From positions 124,001-188,000 of the forward strand of contig PHDD01000001.1 in the NCBI GenBank assembly GCA_002840905.1: DNA of 64,000 bases, given 5' to 3'. Of this stretch, positions 47,503 to 55,480 are shown piece after piece (positions within the stretch are counted from its first letter, which is position 1; each line of letters starts with the position of its first letter). Source of the DNA: Bacteroidetes bacterium HGW-Bacteroidetes-4. Its GTDB lineage: Bacteria; Bacteroidota; Bacteroidia; Bacteroidales; SZUA-534. Under the pieces are notes generated by a model. The model saw only the letters and a list, made by a program, of their open reading frames with translations, searched no databases and was not told the DNA's origin. The position numbers and the translations under genes are program-made.

Positions 47503-47952
47503 ATGAAGAAAGCATTTATTTATGTAGGTCATGCAAATTGGGGTAAGTCATTTGCTGTAAAGCAATTAACCAACGGTAGTAGTCGGGTTAAGAAAATTCA
47601 AATCAATAATAAATGGGTTTGGGTTAGGAAAATGTCAAACGATGATAAACCGGAAGATTTATTGGAATTTGTAAAGAATATACCAAACAATTGGTATCAG
47701 AATTACATTCTGACCTATTGCCCAAATCATGAACACGACAAAGGTGCTATGGAAATATTAAACAACCTTCAAAAGTCTTGTGAACTTTACTTCTTTGTTC
47801 AACAAAACATGTATCAAGACCCTTCTCAAACCATCCCTGCTGCTGAAATAAACTATTTGCAACAAATAGGCACCGTGCAAATTATAACTGGTAAAATTGA
47901 AGATTCGGTAAGAGCTAATGAATTTCTATCATTCATTAATCAACACATATAG
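47503..47952 (+). CDS. P-loop-like protein downstream of hsdR
   Basis: The 149-residue product has an N-terminal Walker A-like sequence, VGHANWGKSFAVKQL (residues ~8-22), in the style of GxxxxGKS, after a hydrophobic strand (KKAFIY). Later features, YQNYILTYCPNH as a possible Walker B-type strand and ELYFFVQQNMYQDP, suit a small nucleotide-binding fold. I do not recognise the family. It begins 12 bases after hsdR and ends 2 bases before the next gene, so it is part of the restriction operon and may be an accessory NTPase for the following putative nuclease. Confidence 0.75.
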   Translation: MKKAFIYVGHANWGKSFAVKQLTNGSSRVKKIQINNKWVWVRKMSNDDKPEDLLEFVKNIPNNWYQNYILTYCPNHEHDKGAMEILNNLQKSCELYFFVQQNMYQDPSQTIPAAEINYLQQIGTVQIITGKIEDSVRANEFLSFINQHI

Positions 47953-47954
47953 TA

Positions 47955-48788
47955 ATGCCAAAAGAATCAGTAAAATATCAACGTCAGATAATCGGGGTAG
48001 AAAAGAAATTAGGCTTCCTTTATGTTCCTGCTCAAGCACGCCAATTATTGCCCAGTGAAACAGGTAAGGTAATGGTTCACCTTGAAGGAGATTCAAAACC
48101 AAAAGAACGTAGTTACAATGCTGATTACAACCGAATATTTGGTTTGACATCGTGGTACAAAAAATACAATTTAGATAAAGGACATACACTTGATGTTGAA
48201 GTAAGTGCCGATTTAATTAAAGTATCTATTGCCACCGAAGCCATAATTGAAGAACCGGACGAAATAGAAGACAGCTCGGTAATTGATATTTCAGGACTTT
48301 CATCACAGGCAAAGGGTAATATTGGCGAAGACAGGGTAAAAGAAGTTATACTGCTCAATAGTCAGGGGCTTTTGAATGTTTATAAGCCAGTAATTGATGA
48401 TAGAGGAATTGACCTTATTGTTTTAAAAGAAGGTGTATTTCATTCAATCTATTTACAAGTGAAGTCTCGCTTCAATGTTGGTAAGAACAATCAACTTATA
48501 CTTACAATCAGTAAAAACACCTTTAAACCCCATCATGCTTATTATTTGGTTGGTATTTCATACGACCCTGCCAAAGCTGAAATTGGAGAACACATACTTT
48601 TTATTCCTTCCAAAAAAGTAATTGAACTGGCAACCACGGTGCAGAATAATGGGAAAGAATCTTATAGAATAAATGTTTCATACAGTAATACAGGAAATAG
48701 TAAATACAGCAAGTATTTTATGTCGAAAACCGAATTTGTTGATGCCCTGCTCGAAAAATTTGAAATAATGGGCGAAATGATAAAATAA
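47955..48788 (+). CDS. Putative PD-(D/E)XK nuclease with a B3-like N-terminal part
   Basis: The 277-residue protein has an N-terminal part (residues ~10-90) with strands ending IFGLTSWYKKYNLDKGHTLDVEV. This pattern recalls the B3/EcoRII-N-type DNA-binding fold seen in some restriction enzymes (inference). After an acidic linker, residues ~117-235 contain GNIGEDRVKE, DDRGIDLIVLKEG and YLQVKSR, a good match to the E...D...QxK layout of PD-(D/E)XK nucleases. It is the last gene of the restriction operon. Its role could be a second restriction activity or an accessory effector; neither is established. Confidence 0.72.
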   Translation: MPKESVKYQRQIIGVEKKLGFLYVPAQARQLLPSETGKVMVHLEGDSKPKERSYNADYNRIFGLTSWYKKYNLDKGHTLDVEVSADLIKVSIATEAIIEEPDEIEDSSVIDISGLSSQAKGNIGEDRVKEVILLNSQGLLNVYKPVIDDRGIDLIVLKEGVFHSIYLQVKSRFNVGKNNQLILTISKNTFKPHHAYYLVGISYDPAKAEIGEHILFIPSKKVIELATTVQNNGKESYRINVSYSNTGNSKYSKYFMSKTEFVDALLEKFEIMGEMIK

Positions 48789-48824
48789 AAACAGAAGAGT
48801 AGTCATAACTCTCATAAAAAAATA

Positions 48825-48856
48825 TTTGCTTTTTGGTTTACAAATTCGTACTTTTG
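48825..48856 (+). promoter_or_regulatory. Promoter of the ImmA-PIN-Argonaute operon
   Basis: TTTG at 48825-48828 and TACTTTTG at 48849-48856, spaced 20 bases, fit the Bacteroidota promoter. It ends 30 bases before the first ATG. Confidence 0.7.
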
Positions 48857-48872
48857 TAAATATTTGTAAACC
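48835..48872. promoter_or_regulatory. Operator overlapping the Argonaute-operon promoter
   Basis: GGTTTACAAAT (48835-48845) and ATTTGTAAACC (48862-48872) form a perfect 11-bp inverted repeat whose arms flank the -7 element. A third half-site, TTTGTAAA, lies between them at 48853-48860. A dimeric XRE protein binding here would block RNA polymerase. The first gene of the operon encodes such a protein. Confidence 0.75.
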
Positions 48873-48886
48873 ATATTTCGAATACT

Positions 48887-49933
48887 ATGAAAGAGATATT
48901 TAGCAAACGGCTCAAAAGTGCCAGAATTTTGGCAGCCCTTTCTCAAGACCAACTGGTGGAGAAAATGGGGAATGTTGTGTCTAAAAATGCTATCTCTAAA
49001 TACGAAAAAGGTCAAATGATGGCAGACAGTACCATTCTGCTTGCCCTATCAAAAGCATTAGATGTTAAACCCGATTATTTTTTCCGTCCGTTTACTGTAG
49101 AAATAGAAAAGGTAGAGTTTCGCAAAAAACAAAGATTGTCGGTTAAAGATGTTAACGCAATTAAGCAAACCGTAACCGATTTTGTGGAGCGATATATTGA
49201 GGTAGAACAATTTTTAAGCATTGCCTCAGCCTTTGTAAATCCTATTCAGGATTTATCTATTTCTAACATTAAAGATATTGATAAAGCAGCATTGCAAGTT
49301 CGCAGCGAGTGGAAAATTGGTTTAAATGCTTTACCCAATGTAATTGACCTTTTAGAGGATAAAGAGATAAAAGTTATTGAAGTAGAAGCCCCTGATGAAT
49401 TTGATGGATTTTCAGGCTGGGCAGATGGCAAAATCCCTATTATTGTAATCAACAAAAACTATAATGTAGAACGCAAGCGTTTAACTGCCTTGCACGAGTT
49501 AGGGCATTTAATCCTTAATCTTAGCGATACCATTTCTGATAAGGAAAAGGAAAGGCTTTGTTTCCAATTTGCCGGGGCTATGCTTATTGCCGAACCTACT
49601 TTTAAATCAGAAATAGGTGATGTTCGTTCCCATTTCTCAATACCTGAATTGGTTGCAGTAAAAGAAACCTACGGTATTTCTATACAGGCAATAATGGCAA
49701 GGGCAAAGGATTTGGGTGTAATTAACGAATCACAGTTTATTTCGTTCCGTAAATGGATTAGCCGCAACCGTACCGAAGAAGGTTTAGGCTCATACAAGGG
49801 TATGGAACAAGCGTTTCGTTTTAAACAATTAATATACAGGGCAGCAGCCGAAGAAGTAATTTCATTAAGCAAAGCAGCCAATTTGTCTAACCTGAAATTA
49901 GCCGAATTTCGCAAAGAATTTGTAGCCCTGTGA
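48887..49933 (+). CDS. XRE regulator fused to ImmA/IrrE metalloprotease
   Basis: The 348-residue protein has an N-terminal helix-turn-helix (RLKSARILAALSQDQLVEKMGNVVSKNAISKYEKGQ, residues ~6-41). A C-terminal ImmA/IrrE-type zinc protease domain follows, with ALHELGHLILNL (HExxH, near residue 203) and a downstream CFQFAGAMLIAE helix supplying the third ligand. Fused XRE-ImmA proteins act as repressors or antitoxins that can be inactivated in response to stress, as in ICEBs1 and DdrO/IrrE-type circuits. It overlaps the PIN gene by four bases and its likely operator overlaps its own promoter. Confidence 0.9.
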   Translation: MKEIFSKRLKSARILAALSQDQLVEKMGNVVSKNAISKYEKGQMMADSTILLALSKALDVKPDYFFRPFTVEIEKVEFRKKQRLSVKDVNAIKQTVTDFVERYIEVEQFLSIASAFVNPIQDLSISNIKDIDKAALQVRSEWKIGLNALPNVIDLLEDKEIKVIEVEAPDEFDGFSGWADGKIPIIVINKNYNVERKRLTALHELGHLILNLSDTISDKEKERLCFQFAGAMLIAEPTFKSEIGDVRSHFSIPELVAVKETYGISIQAIMARAKDLGVINESQFISFRKWISRNRTEEGLGSYKGMEQAFRFKQLIYRAAAEEVISLSKAANLSNLKLAEFRKEFVAL

Positions 49934-50436
49934 AAATAATTGTCAACGATGCAAACATTTTAATAGATTTGGTAGACCTAAAAATCTTACCCTATTTCTT
50001 TCAACTTGAATTTGAGTTTCATACAACGGCTATAATCCTTGATGAACTTTTTGAAGAACAGAAGGAATCCTTGTTTCCTTATATTGAAACAGGCAGTTTA
50101 ATTGTTGACGATATTTCAGACGAAGATTTAATTGAAATCCTTATGATTAGGGCAACTAAGCCCAATCTGTCAGAACAGGATTGTTCAGCCTTTTACCAGG
50201 CACAAAAAGACAACGCAGCCCTTATAACAAGTGATAATACGCTCAGAAAATTTGCACAGGCAAACAATTTGGAGGTACATGGGCATTTATGGGTATTTGA
50301 TAATTTAGTATACAATGAAATTTTAACGGGTATAACTGCAATTAAGAAATTGGAAGAATTATGTAATGTGATAAATCCAAAATTAGGCTTACCCAAGAAC
50401 GAATGTCAAAAGAGAATTAAGTTATGGAGTAAATAA
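49930..50436 (+). CDS. PIN-domain protein, likely ribonuclease toxin
   Basis: The 168-residue protein begins at a GTG overlapping the XRE-ImmA stop. It shows the PIN acidic residues in IVNDANILIDL (Asp ~7), ILDELFEEQ (Glu ~38), NLSEQDCSAF (Asp ~105) and LITSDNTLRKFA (Asp ~119). PIN domains are metal-dependent ribonucleases and are the toxin in many toxin-antitoxin pairs. Pairing with XRE-ImmA proteins (COG2856) is known, so this pair may be a toxin-antitoxin module or the regulated first part of the Argonaute operon. The next gene starts 12 bases later. Confidence 0.85.
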   Translation: MKIIVNDANILIDLVDLKILPYFFQLEFEFHTTAIILDELFEEQKESLFPYIETGSLIVDDISDEDLIEILMIRATKPNLSEQDCSAFYQAQKDNAALITSDNTLRKFAQANNLEVHGHLWVFDNLVYNEILTGITAIKKLEELCNVINPKLGLPKNECQKRIKLWSK

Positions 50437-50447
50437 AAATAAAGCCT

Positions 50448-52508
50448 ATGTCCGAACAAAATCTATTCTTCAATATACTCACGTTCGATTTTCCTTCGGA
50501 AAACCAAACTTTCTATTTCTCAAAAGAAGACATTGGCAGGAGCCATAAAATCCATAAAAGTATATTTCCAAACGAAATAGATTCATTATTTCCCGGCATT
50601 AGCAATAATTGTACAGATTTTATCTACACAACCTTTTCAGGCGAGCAGGAAGGTTTCGTACCATTAACCATAGATTTTAAAACTGACAATCAGGATTTCA
50701 TTAAGCGATTTTACAACAGACAAATAAACTTCTACTTCCGTAAAATCAAAGAACAAATTGTAAAAGTAGGTTTCATTAAAGAAAATCAGGTTTGGGTGCA
50801 TTCTCCTAAATTAACTACCTCACAATGGAATGTTTACATGAAATTTTCTTTAAAAGTGCAGATTTGTACAGTAAGTAAGTACCCTGAGTTATTAGTTTCC
50901 TACGATGGCACTTCAAAAGTGCTTAAAAAGCCAGTATCAGAATTAATTCAAGAAGTATCACCAACGGCATTCAACTGGGTATTAAAAGAGAATCAGCTTG
51001 AAAAATGGGAAAGAATATCGGAAGAAGATGTACCCGACTATTCGCAATATTACCCTGTATTAAACAGAACTTTACAAACAGCTTTAAATATTCCCACAGA
51101 AGCACCACCAAGAGGTAACAGGTATCCGGAATACCTAAAAAACATAACTGCTTTTTACAATAAATTCCTAAACAAACAGGAGTTTAAAGATATTTTGCCA
51201 ATTCATAAAGACGGATTTTTAAACGTAAGTTCAGCAAGAATCAACAAAACCAATGAAGAAAGCAACTTACTGGTTTTTGGAAGCAACAATACGGGCATAG
51301 TTCCTAAGTTTGGAGTAAGGGATTTTAAGCCATTTAAAGCAAGTCCATACAAGAAAGTTCACCTCTTTTTTATTGTTCACAAGAACGATGCTCAAATGGC
51401 TTTCTCCATAAAAGATTACTTTGAAAAAGGGTTTCAGTGGTTTAAGGGCTTGTACAATTATGCTCATATACTATTTCATACCGAAGATGGTTTTAGCATA
51501 GTCTTTCATGATAAGGACAACCCAATACCAGAAATAGAAAAAAAACTTTCAGAGAGAGAAATAAACCCCGATATAAAATACATAGCAATTTATGTAACAC
51601 CATTTACCAAATACGAACACGATAAGCAGAAAAGAGAAATCTATTATCGTGTAAAAGAAGTGCTACTAAAACGCAATATTACTTCACAAGCCATTGACCC
51701 TACAAAAATTCAGGAACAAGGCGAAGGTTGGGTTTACAGTCTGCCTAACATTGCTGTGGCAATATTGGCTAAATTGGATGGCATTCCCTGGCGATTAAAT
51801 ACACCCATTAAAAACGAACTAATTATCGGAGTTGGTGCATTTAAGCATGTTGAAGATGGGGTACAATATATTGGTAGTGCTTTCAGCTTCTCAAACGATG
51901 GTAAATTCAACAGCTTCGAATATTTCATGAAACATGAAATAGATATTCTCGCAGGTAAAATTTCCAAAGCAGTAAGAAACTATGCCACAATAAACAATCC
52001 ACCGGATAGGCTGATAATACATTTCTATAAAAGCATGAGCGAAGTAGAAGTACAGCATATTGAAAGAGCGTTGGAAACTATGGACTTGCCAATCCCCGTA
52101 TTTATAGTTTCAATCAACAAAACAGAATCAAACGATATTACAGCATTCGATAAAGACTGGAAAGAACTAATGCCGATAAGTGGCACTTATGTAAACATTG
52201 GCAGAAGCAAATACTTACTCTTTAATAACACTCGCTATCCTGACGGTAGCTTTAGTAAAGCCGATGGCTTTCCATTCCCTATAAAACTTAGTATAGATTG
52301 CACCGATAAGGAGCAATTAAGAGATACCAAAGTAATAAAGGAGTTAATAGAGCAAGTCTATCAATTCAGCCGTATGTATTGGAAATCAGTACGACAACAG
52401 AATCTACCAGTAACAATCAAATACCCCGAAATGGTCGCTCAAATCGCTCCCCATTTCGATGGTGATGATATTCCGGCATACGGAAAAGAAAATTTGTGGT
52501 TTTTATAA
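50448..52508 (+). CDS. Prokaryotic Argonaute, catalytically inactive (long-B-like)
   Basis: The 686-residue protein has an N-terminal half with no clear PAZ, a linker with KKVHLFFIVHKND (~residue 300), a MID domain and a PIWI domain ending YPEMVAQIAPHF and ENLWFL, the usual pAgo C-terminus. The MID domain keeps the guide 5'-phosphate residues Y-K-Q-K: YYRVKEVLLKRNITSQ has the Lys-Gln spacing of 11 as in TtAgo, and AKLDGIPWRL supplies the last Lys. PIWI lacks the catalytic tetrad: IIGVGAFKH has Gly where the first Asp belongs, and RLIIHFYKS has Tyr at the third. So it should bind guides and targets without cutting. It precedes an ATPase-HNH pair by 13 bases. Confidence 0.88.
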   Translation: MSEQNLFFNILTFDFPSENQTFYFSKEDIGRSHKIHKSIFPNEIDSLFPGISNNCTDFIYTTFSGEQEGFVPLTIDFKTDNQDFIKRFYNRQINFYFRKIKEQIVKVGFIKENQVWVHSPKLTTSQWNVYMKFSLKVQICTVSKYPELLVSYDGTSKVLKKPVSELIQEVSPTAFNWVLKENQLEKWERISEEDVPDYSQYYPVLNRTLQTALNIPTEAPPRGNRYPEYLKNITAFYNKFLNKQEFKDILPIHKDGFLNVSSARINKTNEESNLLVFGSNNTGIVPKFGVRDFKPFKASPYKKVHLFFIVHKNDAQMAFSIKDYFEKGFQWFKGLYNYAHILFHTEDGFSIVFHDKDNPIPEIEKKLSEREINPDIKYIAIYVTPFTKYEHDKQKREIYYRVKEVLLKRNITSQAIDPTKIQEQGEGWVYSLPNIAVAILAKLDGIPWRLNTPIKNELIIGVGAFKHVEDGVQYIGSAFSFSNDGKFNSFEYFMKHEIDILAGKISKAVRNYATINNPPDRLIIHFYKSMSEVEVQHIERALETMDLPIPVFIVSINKTESNDITAFDKDWKELMPISGTYVNIGRSKYLLFNNTRYPDGSFSKADGFPFPIKLSIDCTDKEQLRDTKVIKELIEQVYQFSRMYWKSVRQQNLPVTIKYPEMVAQIAPHFDGDDIPAYGKENLWFL

Positions 52509-52521
52509 AATTAGGAGCTAT

Positions 52522-54432
52522 ATGACAATACATTATATATGGATTGGTGAGCATAACAATATAATTGGTCAACCAATAACCCTATCATCAAAGTTTATCT
52601 TTAAAACTGAAATTGCAAAACCTTCAAAAAAGGGTGAAATTACTATTTCTCTAAACCCATCATATATTGAAAATTTCTTTGACAAGCCAAATGTGATGGA
52701 GATATCTGCTATAATTGGCAAGAATGGTTCGGGTAAAACTTCCATTTTGGAATTTATAAAAAGCAATTTTCCTGAAGGCGTTTCCAGTAGAGTAGATGAC
52801 AATACCATTGTGATTTATTCAAACTTCCAAAATAACAAAGAGGTTTTATATGTGGTAAAACCTGATTTTTGGAATATTAAAATCAACAATAGTTCAGGTC
52901 TCGATTGTATAGACAAGGATTACAGCAATGGTGATAATGTAAGTGAAAAATTCAGGTTCTCATCAGGTTTAAGTTATGTGGAATTCTTCTACTACAACTT
53001 TTTCTTAGATTACAAATTTGACATAGCCAATTGGGCAGGTTTAAAAAATATTTCAACGTCAACACTTCTTTGTCAGCCAAGGAAATCTGCGATTGAAGAA
53101 AGGTGGGGTAAACATGGCATAGATAATAAAGAAGCATCTTCTTTTGATTTGGCTTTTCTGATGAATGATGAATTATCCAAAGCAATTCAACTTATTATTT
53201 CAGACAATAAAAAACTAATCCCATTTGCTATACCAGAAATACTCTATATTACAATTTCAGAAACGGATAAAATATATTTCAAACTGAATGATGATTCAAA
53301 AAGCAATCAGCCTTTAAATAAAAAAGTTGATGATTTACTTAAGGAATTAAAAACTGTTAATGATAATTGTAAATCAGAAGAACAAGTATTAAATAATCTT
53401 TATATTTCTATACTCTTAAATTTTCTTGTTACTCAATTCTATTACTCTTCTCCAGTTGTAAATTTTAATTTCGACCTTAGTTTCAAAGGTTATATTTCAA
53501 TTAAGGAGTTCGTTCTTTCATTTTTCAATAAACTAAAAACCACTAAGGTTAAACTTTCTAAAAGTGAGACAGTTGAAAGTGAAAATTTTATTCGACTGGG
53601 TATTTATGTCCCGCAATTTATTGAACAAGTTGAGAAATTCGTTTTTGAGGGCGTATTAACTTTTCACCCGGGTAAAATAAATTATTTTATGCTCCCAATG
53701 TCTCAAAAGGCTGATAAAGATTTTAATACATTTATAAACCTTTACATGAAAATAAAGGGTTTAACAAATTTTCTTGAATTTAATTGGCGTAGCTTAAGTA
53801 CTGGTCAACAATCATTTTTATCTTTTATGTCCCGTTTTTATCATGAAAAGCATCATGCTATTGGGCATGACCAGTTAAATAAAAAGCTTTTTATAATGAT
53901 TGATGAAGGTGATGCTGGTTTTCATCCTGAGTGGCAAAAGAAATTTTTCAATCACAGTTTAAATTTTCTTTCAGACCTTTTTCATGACAATGAAATACAA
54001 CTGGTTTATACTGCCAATTCTCCTTATTTGGTTTCTGACTTAACTAAAAATCATATTACATTTATCGAAAACAAAGAGAATCAAATAATTATACACGGGA
54101 AGGAAAATAATAGAGAAGAAACATTTGGTCAAAACATTCATACATTGCTTTCAAATTCTTTTTTCTTGGAAAGTGGTCTAATTGGTGATTTTGCCAAAAA
54201 TAAAATAAATAAGGTAATTGAGATTCTAAAATCAGAAAACCCAACCCATGTTGAGATTTTTTTTGCAAGAAAAATTATTCAAATGATTGGTGAACCTGTA
54301 ATTAAGAAAAAATTATCAAGCATGTTTGAAGATAATTTCAATATTCCAATTGATATTCAGACAGAAATCGAACAGACAGAAAATAGGTTGAAAAGATTAA
54401 AATCATTCTTAAATAATGATACAAATACATAG
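52522..54432 (+). CDS. AAA/ABC-type ATPase, PtuA-like (Septu-type defence)
   Basis: With the ATG at 52522 (preceded by TAGGAG) the product is 636 residues; the track start at 52459 lies inside the Argonaute gene. Walker A is IIGKNGSGKTSILEFI near residue 67 from this start. The ABC signature-like LSTGQQSFLSFMSRFYHEK, Walker B LFIMIDEGDAGFHPEW and the H-loop-like VYTANSPYLVSDL follow. This is the OLD/ABC-ATPase layout of PtuA and related defence ATPases. It is followed by an HNH nuclease with a 17-base overlap, the PtuA-PtuB gene order. The ATPase may gate or assemble the nuclease after Argonaute senses a target (inference). Confidence 0.85.
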   Translation: MTIHYIWIGEHNNIIGQPITLSSKFIFKTEIAKPSKKGEITISLNPSYIENFFDKPNVMEISAIIGKNGSGKTSILEFIKSNFPEGVSSRVDDNTIVIYSNFQNNKEVLYVVKPDFWNIKINNSSGLDCIDKDYSNGDNVSEKFRFSSGLSYVEFFYYNFFLDYKFDIANWAGLKNISTSTLLCQPRKSAIEERWGKHGIDNKEASSFDLAFLMNDELSKAIQLIISDNKKLIPFAIPEILYITISETDKIYFKLNDDSKSNQPLNKKVDDLLKELKTVNDNCKSEEQVLNNLYISILLNFLVTQFYYSSPVVNFNFDLSFKGYISIKEFVLSFFNKLKTTKVKLSKSETVESENFIRLGIYVPQFIEQVEKFVFEGVLTFHPGKINYFMLPMSQKADKDFNTFINLYMKIKGLTNFLEFNWRSLSTGQQSFLSFMSRFYHEKHHAIGHDQLNKKLFIMIDEGDAGFHPEWQKKFFNHSLNFLSDLFHDNEIQLVYTANSPYLVSDLTKNHITFIENKENQIIIHGKENNREETFGQNIHTLLSNSFFLESGLIGDFAKNKINKVIEILKSENPTHVEIFFARKIIQMIGEPVIKKKLSSMFEDNFNIPIDIQTEIEQTENRLKRLKSFLNNDTNT

Positions 54433-55441
54433 AGACTTCGAAAGTATTGCTAAATGGCATTCACAAAGTGTAATGTCAAATTTTAATTTAGCAAATCTCA
54501 TTAATGGTCATATTATTAACAATGGAACCATTGAAGATAACTTTTTAATTTTTTTAAGCCAAAACCTTGAAGATGTATTATCACTGCACCCAATTCTTTT
54601 AGAAAAACAAATTATTAGTAAAGCAAACTCAATTCTAGGTAATCAATATTTTACAGAAAAAGCAAATAGGCCAAACACTCCTGGTCGCAAACCTCGATTA
54701 AATAAAGTATTTATTGAATTATTAAACTCAATTTTTGATTACGAAAAGTTTTGCAGTTATGGTACTGGATATAATGCTCATTGCTTAACTGAGAAATTAG
54801 AAATAAAAGTCTGCCCTTATTGTAATAGAAACTATATTTCAACTTTAAAGCCGAATAAATCAATAGCAATAGGTAATCAAGGTGGCACACGTCCAACTCT
54901 TGACCATTTCTATTTAAAATCTGATTACCCATATTTAGCATTGTCGTTTTGGAATTTAATTCCATCTTGTTTTTCGTGCAATACTCAGTTTCGAAATACG
55001 AAACATTTTGATATATTTAACAATATTCATCCCTATTTAAATGGTTTTGAAAACTTCCTCTATTTCCAGACTGACATCATTGACATAACGGAATTTATAG
55101 GTAATTCAAATAAGATTTTTGAGCTTGAATTAAAAGAGAATGGTAAAACAATTCAAAATTCATTTAAACTAGAAAAGACTAAAAAGAATAACTTGGTTTT
55201 TAGGCTTGAAGAAATTTACAGTCAGAATCATAAATCTGATGTGAGAGAAATAATACAAAAGGCAATTATTTACGATGATAAATATAGTAAGTCACTCTAC
55301 GACAATTGGTCTGGAATTTTTACCGATGAATACGATGCTCAAAAAATGATGCTAGGCAACTATACAAATATCAAAGATTTTGAAAAAAGACCACTCTCAA
55401 AATTAACTAGGGATATAGCTAATGAATTAGGTTTGATATAG
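54416..55441 (+). CDS. HNH endonuclease, PtuB-like
   Basis: The 341-residue protein has a zinc-bound HNH domain: VCPYCNRNYIS (first Cys pair, near residue 137), PTLDHFYLKSDYPYLALSFWNLIPSC (catalytic His and the Asn position) and CFSCNTQF (second Cys pair). N- and C-terminal helical regions surround it, as in PtuB and other HNH effectors partnered with ATPases. It overlaps the ATPase gene by 17 bases, so the two are coupled. It is the probable DNA- or RNA-cutting effector of the operon, compensating for the inactive Argonaute. Confidence 0.85.
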   Translation: MIQIHRDFESIAKWHSQSVMSNFNLANLINGHIINNGTIEDNFLIFLSQNLEDVLSLHPILLEKQIISKANSILGNQYFTEKANRPNTPGRKPRLNKVFIELLNSIFDYEKFCSYGTGYNAHCLTEKLEIKVCPYCNRNYISTLKPNKSIAIGNQGGTRPTLDHFYLKSDYPYLALSFWNLIPSCFSCNTQFRNTKHFDIFNNIHPYLNGFENFLYFQTDIIDITEFIGNSNKIFELELKENGKTIQNSFKLEKTKKNNLVFRLEEIYSQNHKSDVREIIQKAIIYDDKYSKSLYDNWSGIFTDEYDAQKMMLGNYTNIKDFEKRPLSKLTRDIANELGLI

Positions 55442-55480
55442 TATAATCCACCTCCTAAAATAAAGAATCCCCACCGTACA

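Noticed and set aside
50448-52508. Active long-A Argonaute (DNA-guided nuclease)
   Set aside because: Gly and Tyr occupy positions where the PIWI catalytic aspartates are expected.
52459-52521. Earlier start of the ATPase gene inside the Argonaute gene
   Set aside because: The ATG at 52522 follows TAGGAG and begins directly with the conserved strand; the extra 21 residues look non-native.
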